Assembly (NCBI GenBank): GCA_022605955.1
Contig: JAKCOZ010000637.1
Location: 1 to 64,000 of the forward strand
Direction: 5' to 3'
DNA: 64,000 nt
Origin: Rallus limicola
Taxonomy: Eukaryota; Chordata; Aves; Gruiformes; Rallidae
In this document: one piece after another, positions 27,523 through 40,193 of the stretch
Numbering within the stretch: the first letter of the stretch is position 1
Layout of the letters: every line of letters begins with the position of its first letter
Position numbers and translations under genes: made by a program
Notes under the pieces: generated by a model
Databases searched by the model: none
What the model was told of the DNA's origin: nothing
Seen by the model: only the letters and a program-made list of their open reading frames with translations

Positions 27523-30500
27523 ATGCCTTTCAGGCCTAGCTTCTTTACTTTGGGAGTTATTGCTGGACGTTTAGCATGTTTTGAACTGCAGTCTGCTAGG
27601 GCCGAGAAAAGCACCGTAGGAGGTTCCAGGCATGTTCCCTCTTTCCAGGCAAAGGAAAAGGCTGAGAGCCAAAGTGACAGGGTCTGCTCGTGTGTCCTGT
27701 CAGGAGGTTTCAGACAAGCTATGCCTTTCAGGCCTAGCTTCTTTACTTTGGGAGTTATTGCTGGACGTTTAGCATGTTTTGAACTGCAGTCTGCTAGGGC
27801 CGAGAAAAGCACCGTAGGAGGTTCCAGGCATGTTCCCTCTTTCCAGGCAAAGGAAAAGGCTGAGAGCCAAAGTGAGAGGGTCTGCTCGTGTGTCCTCTTA
27901 GGGGGTTTCAGACAAGCTATGCCTTTCAGGCCTAGCTTCTTTACTTTGGGAGTTATTGCTGGACGTTTAGCATGTTTTGAACTGCAGTCTGCTAGGGCCG
28001 AGAAAAGCACCGTAGGAGGTTCCAGGCATGTTCCCTCTTTCCAGGCAAAGGAAAAGGCTGAGAGCCAAAGTGACAGGGTCTGCTCGTGTGTCCTGTTAGG
28101 AGGTTTCAGACAAGCTATGCCTTTCAGGCCTAGCTTCTTTACTTTGGGAGTTATTGCTGGACGTTTAGCATGTTTTGAACTGCAGTCTGCTAGGGCCGAG
28201 AAAAGCACCGTAGGAGGTTCCAGGCATGTTCCCTCTTTCCAGGCAAAGGAAAAGGCTGAGAGCCAAAGTGACAGGGTCTGCTCGTGTGTCCTGTTAGGAG
28301 GTTTCAGACAAGCTATGCCTTTCAGGCCTAGCTTCTTTACTTTGGGAGTTATTGCTGGACGTTTAGCATGTTTTGAACTGCAGTCTGCTAGGGCCGAGAA
28401 AAGCACCGTAGGAGGTTCCAGGCATGTTCCCTCTTTCCAGGCAAAGGAAAAGGCTGAGAGCCAAAGTGACAGGGTCTGCTCGTGTGTCCTGTTAGGAGGT
28501 TTCAGACGAGCTATGCCTTTCAGGCCTAGCTTCTTTACTTTGGGAGTTATTGCTGGACGTTTAGCATGTTTTGAACTCCAGTCTGCTAGGGCCGAGAAAA
28601 GCACCGTAGGAGGTTCCAGGCATGTTCCCTCTTTCCAGGCAAAGGAAAAGGCTGAGAGCCAAAGTGACAGGGTCTGCTCGTGTGTCCTGTTAGGAGGTTT
28701 CAGACAAGCTATGCCTTTCAGGCCTAGCTTCTTTACTTTGGGAGTTATTGCTGGACGTTTAGCATGTTTTAAACTGCAGTCTGCTAGGGCCGAGAAAAGC
28801 ACCGTAGGAGGTTCCAGGCATGTTCCCTCTTTCCAGGCAAAGGAAAAGGCTGAGAGCCAAAGTGACAGGGTCTGCTCGTGTGTCCTGTTAGGAGGTTTCA
28901 GACGAGCTATGCCTTTCAGGCCTAGCTTCTTTACTTTGGAAGTTATTGCTGGACGTTTAGCATGTTTTGAACTGCAGTCTGCTAGGGCCGAGAAAAGCAC
29001 CGTAGGAGGTTCCAGGCATGTTCCCTCTTTCCAGGCAAAGGAAAAGGCTGAGAGCCAAAGTGACAGGGTCTGCTCGTGTGTCCTGTCAGGAGGTTTCAGA
29101 CAAGCTATGCCTTTCAGGCCTAGCTTCTTTACTTTGGGAGTTATTGCTGGACGTTTAGCATGTTTTGAACTGCAGTCTGCTAGGGCCGAGAAAAGCACCG
29201 TAGGATGTTCCAGGCATGTTCCCTCTTTCCAGGCAAAGGAAAAGGCTGAGAGCCAAAGTGACAGGGTCTGCTCGTGTGTCCTATTAGGGGGTTTCAGACA
29301 AGCTATGCCTTTCAGGCCTAGCTTCTTTACTTTGGGAGTTATTGCTGGACGTTTAGCATGTTTTGAACTGCAGTCTGCTAGGGCCGAGAAAAGCACCGTA
29401 GGAGGTTCCAGGCATGTTCCCTCTTTCCAGGCAAAGGAAAAGGCTGAGAGCCAAAGTGACAGGGTCTGCTCGTGTGTCCTGTTAGGAGGTTTCAGACAAG
29501 CTATGCCTTTCAGGCCTAGCTTCTTTACTTTGGGAGTTATTGCTGGACGTTTAGCATGTTTTGAACTGCAGTCTGCTAGGGCCGAGAAAAGCACCGTAGG
29601 AGGTTCCAGGCATGTTCCCTCTTTCCAGGCAAAGGAAAAGGCTGAGAGCCAAAGTGACAGGGTCTGCTCGTGTGTCCTGTTAGGAGGTTTCAGACAAGCT
29701 ATGCCTTTCAGGCCTAGCTTCTTTACTTTGGGAGTTATTGCTGGACGTTTAGCATGTTTTGAACTGCAGTCTGCTAGGGCCGAGAAAAGCACCGTAGGAG
29801 GTTCCAGGCATGTTCCCTCTTTCCAGGCAAAGGAAAAGGCTGAGAGCCAAAGTGACAGGGTCTGCTCGTGTGTCCTCTTACGAGGTTTCAGACGAGCTAT
29901 GCCTTTCAGGCCTAGCTTCTTTACTTTGGAAGTTATTGCTGGACGTTTAGCATGTTTTGAACTGCAGTCTGCTAGGGCCGAGAAAAGCACCGTAGGAGGT
30001 TCCAGGCATGTTCCCTCTTTCCAGGCAAAGGAAAAGGCTGAGAGCCAAAGTGACAGGGTCTGCTCGTGTGTCCTGTTAGGAGGTTTCAGACGAGCTATGC
30101 CTTTCAGGCCTAGCTTCTTTACTTTGGGAGTTATTGCTGGACGTTTAGCATGTTTTGAACTGCAGTCTGCTAGGGCCGAGAAAAGCACCGTAGGAGGTTC
30201 CAGGCATGTTCCCTCTTTCCAGGCAAAGGAAAAGGCTGAGAGCCAAAGTGACAGGGTCTGCTCGTGTGTCCTGTTAGGAGGTTTCAGACAAGCTATGCCT
30301 TTCAGGCCTAGCTTCTTTACTTTGGGAGTTATTGCTGGACGTTTAGCATGTTTTGAACTGCAGTCTGCTAGGGCCGAGAAAAGCACCGTAGGAGGTTCCA
30401 GGCATGTTCCCTCTTTCCAGGCAAAGGAAAAGGCTGAGAGCCAAAGTGACAGGGTCTGCTCGTGTGTCCTGTTAGGAGGTTTCAGACGAGCTATGCCTTT

Positions 30501-33066
30501 CAGGCCTAGCTTCTTTACTTTGGAAGTTATTGCTGGACGTTTAGCATGTTTTGAACTGCAGTCTGCTAGGGCCGAGAAAAGCACCGTAGGAGGTTCCAGG
30601 CATGTTCCCTCTTTCCAGGCAAAGGAAAAGGCTGAGAGCCAAAGTGACAGGGTCTGCTCGTGTGTCCTGTTAGGAGGTTTCAGACAAGCTATGCCTTTCA
30701 GGCCTAGCTTCTTTACTTTGGGAGTTATTGCTGGACGTTTAGCATGTTTTGAACTGCAGTCTGCTAGGGCCGAGAAAAGCACCGTAGGAGGTTCCAGGCA
30801 TGTTCCCTCTTTCCAGGCAAAGGAAAAGGCTGAGAGCCAAAGTGACAGGGTCTGCTCGTGTGTCCTGTCAGGAGGTTTCAGACAAGCTATGCCTTTCAGG
30901 CCTAGCTTCTTTACTTTGGGAGTTATTGCTGGACGTTTAGCATGTTTTGAACTGCAGTCTGCTAGGGCCGAGAAAAGCACCGTAGGAGGTTCCAGGCATG
31001 TTCCCTCTTTCCAGGCAAAGGAAAAGGCTGAGAGCCAAAGTGAGAGGGTCTACTCGTGTGTCCTCTTAGGGGGTTTCAGACAAGCTATGCCTTTCAGGCC
31101 TAGCTTCTTTACTTTGGGAGTTATTGCTGGACGTTTAGCATGTTTTGAACTGCAGTCTGCTAGGGCCGAGAAAAGCACCGTAGGAGGTTCCAGGCATGTT
31201 CCCTCTTTCCAGGCAAAGGAAAAGGCTGAGAGCCAAAGTGACAGGGTCTGCTCGTGTGTCCTGTTAGGAGGTTTCAGACAAGCTATGCCTTTCAGGCCTA
31301 GCTTCTTTACTTTGGGAGTTATTGCTGGACGTTTAGCATGTTTTGAACTGCAGTCTGCTAGGGCCGAGAAAAGCACCGTAGGAGGTTCCAGGCATGTTCC
31401 CTCTTTCCAGGCAAAGGAAAAGGCTGAGAGCCAAAGTGACAGGGTCTGCTCGTGTGTCCTGTTAGGAGGTTTCAGACAAGCTATGCCTTTCAGGCCTAGC
31501 TTCTTTACTTTGGGAGTTATTGCTGGACGTTTAGCATGTTTTGAACTGCAGTCTGCTAGGGCCGAGAAAAGCACCGTAGGAGGTTCCAGGCATGTTCCCT
31601 CTTTCCAGGCAAAGGAAAAGGCTGAGAGCCAAAGTGACAGGGTCTGCTCGTGTGTCCTGTTAGGAGGTTTCAGACGAGCTATGCCTTTCAGGCCTAGCTT
31701 CTTTACTTTGGGAGTTATTGCTGGACGTTTAGCATGTTTTGAACTGCAGTCTGCTAGGGCCGAGAAAAGCACCGTAGGAGGTTCCAGGCATGTTCCCTCT
31801 TTCCAGGCAAAGGAAAAGGCTGAGAGCCAAAGTGACAGGGTCTGCTCGTGTGTCCTGTTAGGAGGTTTCAGACAAGCTATGCCTTTCAGGCCTAGCTTCT
31901 TTACTTTGGGAGTTATTGCTGGACGTTTAGCATGTTTTGAACTGCAGTCTGCTAGGGCCGAGAAAAGCACCGTAGGAGGTTCCAGGCATGTTCCCTCTTT
32001 CCAGGCAAAGGAAAAGGCTGAGAGCCAAAGTGACAGGGTCTGCTCGTGTGTCCTGTTAGGAGGTTTCAGACGAGCTATGCCTTTCAGGCCTAGCTTCTTT
32101 ACTTTGGAAGTTATTGCTGGACGTTTAGCATGTTTTGAACTGCAGTCTGCTAGGGCCGAGAAAAGCACCGTAGGAGGTTCCAGGCATGTTCCCTCTTTCC
32201 AGGCAAAGGAAAAGGCTGAGAGCCAAAGTGACAGGGTCTGCTCGTGTGTCCTGTCAGGAGGTTTCAGACAAGCTATGCCTTTCAGGCCTAGCTTCTTTAC
32301 TTTGGGAGTTATTGCTGGACGTTTAGCATGTTTTGAACTGCAGTCTGCTAGGGCCGAGAAAAGCACCGTAGGAGGTTCCAGGCATGTTCCCTCTTTCCAG
32401 GCAAAGGAAAAGGCTGAGAGCCAAAGTGACAGGGTCTGCTCGTGTGTCCTATTAGGGGGTTTCAGACAAGCTATGCCTTTCAGGCCTAGCTTCTTTACTT
32501 TGGGAGTTATTGCTGGACGTTTAGCATGTTTTGAACTGCAGTCTGCTAGGGCCGAGAAAAGCACCGTAGGAGGTTCCAGGCATGTTCCCTCTTTCCAGGC
32601 AAAGGAAAAGGCTGAGAGCCAAAGTGACAGGGTCTGCTCGTGTGTCCTGTTAGGAGGTTTCAGACAAGCTATGCCTTTCAGGCCTAGCTTCTTTACTTTG
32701 GGAGTTATTGCTGGACGTTTAGCATGTTTTGAACTGCAGTCTGCTAGGGCCGAGAAAAGCACCGTAGGAGGTTCCAGGCATGTTCCCTCTTTCCAGGCAA
32801 AGGAAAAGGCTGAGAGCCAAAGTGACAGGGTCTGCTCGTGTGTCCTGTTAGGAGGTTTCAGACAAGCTATGCCTTTCAGGCCTAGCTTCTTTACTTTGGG
32901 AGTTATTGCTGGACGTTTAGCATGTTTTGAACTGCAGTCTGCTAGGGCCGAGAAAAGCACCGTAGGAGGTTCCAGGCATGTTCCCTCTTTCCAGGCAAAG
33001 GAAAAGGCTGAGAGCCAAAGTGACAGGGTCTGCTCGTGTGTCCTGTTAGGAGGTTTCAGACGAGCT
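27523..33066 (+). repeat. 16-mer HOR, two copies
   Basis: Monomers 27,523-29,898 and 30,691-33,066 (12 each) align at a shift of exactly 3,168 bp, or 16 monomers. Shared order: a monomer ending in 'gtcagg', one with 'gagagg' and 'ctcttaggggg', three monomers to 'gacgagc', two more to a second 'gacgagc', one with 'tggaagtt' ending in 'gtcagg', one ending in 'ctattaggggg', then three plain. Private changes: 'gaactcca' 28,573, 'tttaaac' 28,771 and 'ggatgttcc' near 29,204 in copy 1; 'tctactcg' near 31,050 in copy 2. The remaining four monomers (29,899-30,690) do not match the corresponding place in copy 2. This repetition is what makes X2 longer than X1. Confidence 0.85.
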
Positions 33067-33858
33067 ATGCCTTTCAGGCCTAGCTTCTTTACTTTGGAAG
33101 TTATTGCTGGACGTTTAGCATGTTTTGAACTGCAGTCTGCTAGGGCCGAGAAAAGCACCGTAGGAGGTTCCAGGCATGTTCCCTCTTTCCAGGCAAAGGA
33201 AAAGGCTGAGAGCCAAAGTGACAGGGTCTGCTCGTGTGTCCTGTCAGGAGGTTTCAGACAAGCTATGCCTTTCAGGCCTAGCTTCTTTACTTTGGGAGTT
33301 ATTGCTGGACGTTTAGCATGTTTTGAACTGCAGTCTGCTAGGGCCGAGAAAAGCACCGTAGGAGGTTCCAGGCATGTTCCCTCTTTCCAGGCAAAGGAAA
33401 AGGCTGAGAGCCAAAGTGACAGGGTCTGCTCGTGTGTCCTATTAGGGGGTTTCAGACAAGCTATGCCTTTCAGGCCTAGCTTCTTTACTTTGGGAGTTAT
33501 TGCTGGACGTTTAGCATGTTTTGAACTGCAGTCTGCTAGGGCCGAGAAAAGCACCGTAGGAGGTTCCAGGCATGTTCCCTCTTTCCAGGCAAAGGAAAAG
33601 GCTGAGAGCCAAAGTGACAGGGTCTGCTCGTGTGTCCTGTTAGGAGGTTTCAGACAAGCTATGCCTTTCAGGCCTAGCTTCTTTACTTTGGGAGTTATTG
33701 CTGGACGTTTAGCATGTTTTGAACTGCAGTCTGCTAGGGCCGAGAAAAGCACCGTAGGAGGTTCCAGGCATGTTCCCTCTTTCCAGGCAAAGGAAAAGGC
33801 TGAGAGCCAAAGTGACAGGGTCTGCTCGTGTGTCCTCTTACGAGGTTTCAGACGAGCT
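32077..33858 (+). repeat. 5-mer HOR followed by a 4-monomer copy
   Basis: The run 32A monomer ending 'gtcagg', monomer ending 'ctattaggggg', then plain monomers repeats at 32,077 (five monomers) and 33,067 (four monomers). The second copy ends in 'ctcttacgagg' and leads directly into L2. The equivalent runs at 28,909 and 14,457 have five monomers, so 33,067-33,858 has lost one copy. Confidence 0.75.
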
Positions 33859-36800
33859 ATGCCTTTCAGGCCTAGCTTTTTTACTTTGGGAGTTATTGCT
33901 GGACGTTTAGCATGTTTTGAACTGCAGTCTGCTAGGGCCGAGAAAAGCACCGTAGGAGGTTCCAGGCATGTTCCCTCTTTCCAGGCAAAGGAAAAGGCTG
34001 AGAGCCAAAGTGACAGGGTCTGCTCGTGTGTCCTGTTAGGAGGTTTCAGACGAGCTATGCCTTTCAGGCCTAGCTTCTTTACTTTGGGAGTTATTGCTGG
34101 ACGTTTAGCATGTTTTGAACTGCAGTCTGCTAGGGCCGAGAAAAGCACCGTAGGAGGTTCCAGGCATGTTCCCTCTTTCCAGGCAAAGGAAAAGGCTGAG
34201 AGCCAAAGTGACAGGGTCTGCTCGTGTGTCCTGTTAGGAGGTTTCAGACAAGCTATGCCTTTCAGGCCTAGCTTCTTTCCTTTGGGAGTTATTGCTGGAC
34301 GTTTAGCATGTTTTGAACTGCAGTCTGCTAGGGCCGAGAAAAGCACCGTAGGAGGTTCCAGGCATGTTCCCTCTTTCCAGGCAAAGGAAAAGGCTGAGAG
34401 CCAAAGTGACAGGGTCTGCTCGTGTGTCCTGTTAGGAGGTTTCAGACGAGCTATGCCTTTCAGGCCTAGCTTCTTTACTTTGGGAGTTATTGCTGGACGT
34501 TTAGCATGTTTTGAACTGCAGTCTGCTAGGGCCGAGAAAAGCACCGTAGGAGGTTCCAGGCATGTTCCCTCTTTCCAGGCAAAGGAAAAGGCTGAGAGCC
34601 AAAGTGACAGGGTCTGCTCGTGTGTCCTGTTAGGAGGTTTCAGACGAGCTATGCCTTTCAGGCCTAGCTTCTTTACTTTGGGAGTTATTGCTGGACGTTT
34701 AGCATGTTTTGAACTGCAGTCTGCTAGGGCCGAGAAAAGCACCGTAGGAGGTTCCAGGCATGTTCCCTCTTTCCAGGCAAAGGAAAAGGCTGAGAGCCAA
34801 AGTGACAGGGTCTGCTCGTGTGTCCTGTCAGGAGGTTTCAGACAAGCTATGCCTTTCAGGCCTAGCTTCTTTACTTTGGGAGTTATTGCTGGACGTTTAG
34901 CATGTTTTGAACTGCAGTCTGCTAGGGCCGAGAAAAGCACCGTAGGAGGTTCCAGGCATGTTCCCTCTTTCCAGGCAAAGGAAAAGGCTGAGAGCCAAAG
35001 TGACAGGGTCTGCTCGTGTGTCCTGTCAGGAGGTTTCAGACAAGCTATGCCTTTCAGGCCTAGCTTCTTTACTTTTGGAGTTATTGCTGGACGTTTAGCA
35101 TGTTTTGAACTGCAGTCTGCTAGGGCCGAGAAAAGCACCGTAGGAGGTTCCAGGCATGTTCCCTCTTTCCAGGCAAAGGAAAAGGCTGATAGTCAAAGTG
35201 ACAGGGTCTGCTCGTGTGTCCTGTTAGGAGGTTTCAGACAAGCTATGCCTTTCAGGCCTAGCTTCTTTACTTTGGGAGTTATTGCTGGACGTTTAGCATG
35301 TTTTGAACTGCAGTCTGCTAGGGCCGAGAAAAGCACCGTAGGAGGTTCCAGGCATGTTCCCTCTTTCCAGGCAAAGGAAAAGGCTGAGAGCCAAAGTGAC
35401 AGGGTCTGCTCGTGTGTCCTGTTAGGAGGTTTCAGACAAGCTATGCCTTTCAGGCCTAGCTTCTTTACTTTGGGAGTTATTGCTGGACGTTTAGCATGTT
35501 TTGAACTGCAGTCTGCTAGGGCCGAGAAAAGCACCGTAGGAGGTTCCAGGCATGTTCCCTCTTTCCAGGCAAAGGAAAAGGCTGAGAGCCAAAGTGACAG
35601 GGTCTGCTCGTGTGTCCTGTTAGGAGGTTTCAGACGAGCTATGCCTTTCAGGCCTAGCTTCTTTACTTTGGGAGTTATTGCTGGACGTTTAGCATGTTTT
35701 GAACTGCAGTCTGCTAGGGCCGAGAAAAGCACCGTAGGAGGTTCCAGGCATGTTCCCTCTTTCCAGGCAAAGGAAAAGGCTGAGAGCCAAAGTGACAGGG
35801 TCTGCTCGTGTGTCCTGTTAGGAGGTTTCCGACAAGCTATGCCTTTCAGGCCTAGCTTCTTTACTTTGGGAGTTATTGCTGGACGTTTAGCATGTTTTGA
35901 ACTGCAGTCTGCTAGGGCCGAGAAAAGCACCGTAGGAGGTTCCAGGCATGTTCCCTCTTTGCAGGCAAAGGAAAAGGCTGAGAGCCAAAGTGACAGGGTC
36001 TGCTCGTGTGTCCTGTTAGGAGGTTTCAGACAAGCTATGCCTTTCAGGCCTAGCTTCTTTACTTTGGGAGTTATTGCTGGACGTTTAGCATGTTTTGAAC
36101 TGCAGTCTGCTAGGGCCGAGAAAAGCACCGTAGGAGGTTCCAGGCATGTTCCCTCTTTCCAGGCAAAGGAAAAGGCTGAGAGCCAAAGTGACAGGGTCTG
36201 CTCGTGTGTCCTGTTAGGAGGTTTCAGACAAGCTATGCCTTTCAGGCCTAGCTTCTTTACTTTGGGAGTTATTGCTGGACGTTTAGCATGTTTTGAACTG
36301 CAGTCTGCTAGGGCCGAGAAAAGCACCGTAGGAGGTTCCAGGCATGTTCCCTCTTTCCAGGCAAAGGAAAAGGCTGAGAGCCAAAGTGACAGGGTCTGCT
36401 CGTGTGTCCTGTTAGGAGGTTTCAGACAAGCTATGCCTTTCAGGCCTAGCTTCTTTACTTTGGGAGTTATTGCTGGACGTTTAGCATGTTTTGAACTGCA
36501 GTCTGCTAGGGCCGAGAAAAGCACCGTAGGAGGTTCCAGGCATGTTCCCTCTTTCCAGGCAAAGGAAAAGGCTGAGAGCCAAAGTGACAGGGTCTGCTCG
36601 TGTGTCCTGTTAGGAGGTTTCAGACAAGCTATGCCTTTCAGGCCTAGCTTCTTTACTTTGGGAGTTATTGCTGGACGTTTAGCATGTTTTGAACTGCAGT
36701 CTGCTAGGGCCGAGAAAAGCACCGTAGGAGGTTCCAGGCATGTTCCCTCTTTCCAGGCAAAGGAAAAGGCTGAGAGCCAAAGTGACAGGGTCTGCTCGTG

Positions 36801-39800
36801 TGTCCTGTTAGGAGGTTTCAGACAAGCTATGCCTTTCAGGCCTAGCTTCTTTACTTTGGGAGTTATTGCTGGACGTTTAGCATGTTTTGAACTGCAGTCT
36901 GCTAGGGCCGAGAAAAGCACCGTAGGAGGTTCCAGGCATGTTCCCTCTTTCCAGGCAAAGGAAAAGGCTGAGAGCCAAAGTGACAGGGTCTGCTCGTGTG
37001 TCCTGTTAGGAGGTTTCAGACAAGCTATGCCTTTCAGGCCTAGCTTCTTTACTTTGGGAGTTATTGCTGGACGTTTAGCATGTTTTGAACTGCAGTCTGC
37101 TAGGGCCGAGAAAAGCACCGTAGGAGGTTCCAGGCATGTTCCCTCTTTCCAGGCAAAGGAAAAGGCTGAGAGCCAAAGTGACAGGGTCTGCTCGTGTGTC
37201 CTGTCAGGAGGTTTCAGACAAGCTATGCCTTTCAGGCCTAGCTTCTTTACTTTTGGAGTTATTGCTGGACGTTTAGCATGTTTTGAACTGCAGTCTGCTA
37301 GGGCCGAGAAAAGCACCGTAGGAGGTTCCAGGCATGTTCCCTCTTTCCAGGCAAAGGAAAAGGCTGATAGTCAAAGTGACAGGGTCTGCTCGTGTGTCCT
37401 GTTAGGAGGTTTCAGACAAGCTATGCCTTTCAGGCCTAGCTTCTTTACTTTGGGAGTTATTGCTGGACGTTTAGCATGTTTTGAACTGCAGTCTGCTAGG
37501 GCCGAGAAAAGCACCGTAGGAGGTTCCAGGCATGTTCCCTCTTTCCAGGCAAAGGAAAAGGCTGAGAGCCAAAGTGACAGGGTCTGCTCGTGTGTCCTGT
37601 TAGGAGGTTTCAGACAAGCTATGCCTTTCAGGCCTAGCTTCTTTACTTTGGGAGTTATTGCTGGACGTTTAGCATGTTTTGAACTGCAGTCTGCTAGGGC
37701 CGAGAAAAGCACCGTAGGAGGTTCCAGGCATGTTCCCTCTTTCCAGGCAAAGGAAAAGGCTGAGAGCCAAAGTGACAGGGTCTGCTCGTGTGTCCTGTTA
37801 GGAGGTTTCAGACGAGCTATGCCTTTCAGGCCTAGCTTCTTTACTTTGGGAGTTATTGCTGGACGTTTAGCATGTTTTGAACTGCAGTCTGCTAGGGCCG
37901 AGAAAAGCACCGTAGGAGGTTCCAGGCATGTTCCCTCTTTCCAGGCAAAGGAAAAGGCTGAGAGCCAAAGTGACAGGGTCTGCTCGTGTGTCCTGTTAGG
38001 AGGTTTCAGACAAGCTATGCCTTTCAGGCCTAGCTTCTTTACTTTGGGAGTTATTGCTGGACGTTTAGCATGTTTTGAACTGCAGTCTGCTAGGGCCGAG
38101 AAAAGCACCGTAGGAGGTTCCAGGCATGTTCCCTCTTTCCAGGCAAAGGAAAAGGCTGAGAGCCAAAGTGACAGGGTCTGCTCGTGTGTCCTGTTAGGAG
38201 GTTTCAGACAAGCTATGCCTTTCAGGCCTAGCTTCTTTACTTTGGGAGTTATTGCTGGACGTTTAGCATGTTTTGAACTGCAGTCTGCTAGGGCCGAGAA
38301 AAGCACCGTAGGAGGTTCCAGGCATGTTCCCTCTTTCCAGGCAAAGGAAAAGGCTGAGAGCCAAAGTGACAGGGTCTGCTCGTGTGTCCTGTTAGGAGGT
38401 TTCAGACAAGCTATGCCTTTCAGGCCTAGCTTCTTTACTTTGGGAGTTATTGCTGGACGTTTAGCATGTTTTGAACTGCAGTCTGCTAGGGCCGAGAAAA
38501 GCACCGTAGGAGGTTCCAGGCATGTTCCCTCTTTCCAGGCAAAGGAAAAGGCTGAGAGCCAAAGTGACAGGGTCTGCTCGTGTGTCCTGTTAGGAGGTTT
38601 CAGACAAGCTATGCCTTTCAGGCCTAGCTTCTTTACTTTGGGAGTTATTGCTGGACGTTTAGCATGTTTTGAACTGCAGTCTGCTAGGGCCGAGAAAAGC
38701 ACCGTAGGAGGTTCCAGGCATGTTCCCTCTTTCCAGGCAAAGGAAAAGGCTGAGAGCCAAAGTGACAGGTCTGCTCGTGTGTCCTGTTAGGAGGTTTCAG
38801 ACAAGCTATGCCTTTCAGGCCTAGCTTCTTTCCTTTGGGAGTTATTGCTGGACGTTTAGCATGTTTTGAACTGCAGTCTGCTAGGGCCGAGAAAAGCACC
38901 GTAGGAGGTTCCAGGCATGTTCCCTCTTTCCAGGCAAAGGAAAAGGCTGAGAGCCAAAGTGACAGGGTCTGCTCGTGTGTCCTGTCAGGAGGTTTCAGAC
39001 AAGCTATGCCTTTCAGGCCTAGCTTCTTTACTTTGGGAGTTATTGCTGGACGTTTAGCATGTTTTGAACTGCAGTCTGCTAGGGCCGAGAAAAGCACCGT
39101 AGGAGGTTCCAGGCATGTTCCCTCTTTCCAGGCAAAGGAAAAGGCTGAGAGCCAAAGTGACAGGGTCTGCTCGTGTGTCCTGTCAGGAGGTTTCAGACAA
39201 GCTATGCCTTTCAGGCCTAGCTTCTTTACTTTTGGAGTTATTGCTGGACGTTTAGCATGTTTTGAACTGCAGTCTGCTAGGGCCGAGAAAAGCACCGTAG
39301 GAGGTTCCAGGCATGTTCCCTCTTTCCAGGCAAAGGAAAAGGCTGATAGTCAAAGTGACAGGGTCTGCTCGTGTGTCCTGTTAGGAGGTTTCAGACAAGC
39401 TATGCCTTTCAGGCCTAGCTTCTTTACTTTGGGAGTTATTGCTGGACGTTTAGCATGTTTTGAACTGCAGTCTGCTAGGGCCGAGAAAAGCACCGTAGGA
39501 GGTTCCAGGCATGTTCCCTCTTTCCAGGCAAAGGAAAAGGCTGAGAGCCAAAGTGACAGGGTCTGCTCGTGTGTCCTGTTAGGAGGTTTCAGACAAGCTA
39601 TGCCTTTCAGGCCTAGCTTCTTTACTTTGGGAGTTATTGCTGGACGTTTAGCATGTTTTGAACTGCAGTCTGCTAGGGCCGAGAAAAGCACCGTAGGAGG
39701 TTCCAGGCATGTTCCCTCTTTCCAGGCAAAGGAAAAGGCTGAGAGCCAAAGTGACAGGGTCTGCTCGTGTGTCCTGTTAGGAGGTTTCAGACAAGCTATG

Positions 39801-40193
39801 CCTTTCAGGCCTAGCTTCTTTACTTTGGGAGTTATTGCTGGACGTTTAGCATGTTTTGAACTGCAGTCTGCTAGGGCCGAGAAAAGCACCGTAGGAGGTT
39901 CCAGGCATGTTCCCTCTTTCCAGGCAAAGGAAAAGGCTGAGAGCCAAAGTGACAGGGTCTGCTCGTGTGTCCTGTTAGGAGGTTTCAGACAAGCTATGCC
40001 TTTCAGGCCTAGCTTCTTTACTTTGGGAGTTATTGCTGGACGTTTAGCATGTTTTGAACTGCAGTCTGCTAGGGCCGAGAAAAGCACCGTAGGAGGTTCC
40101 AGGCATGTTCCCTCTTTGCAGGCAAAGGAAAAGGCTGAGAGCCAAAGTGACAGGGTCTGCTCGTGTGTCCTGTTAGGAGGTTTCAGACAAGCT

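Noticed and set aside
25689..30980. 1,763-codon reverse open frame and its shorter relatives
   Set aside because: Same cause as on the forward strand. Its ends are set by the 'gatagtc' variant, which makes a TGA, and by arbitrary ATG positions inside monomers.
24553..38790. 4,745-codon forward open frame as a giant repeat protein
   Set aside because: It is the stop-free frame of the satellite. It starts and ends at single-base deletions, has no flanking non-repeat coding sequence, and an equally open frame exists on the other strand. No known domain is visible.
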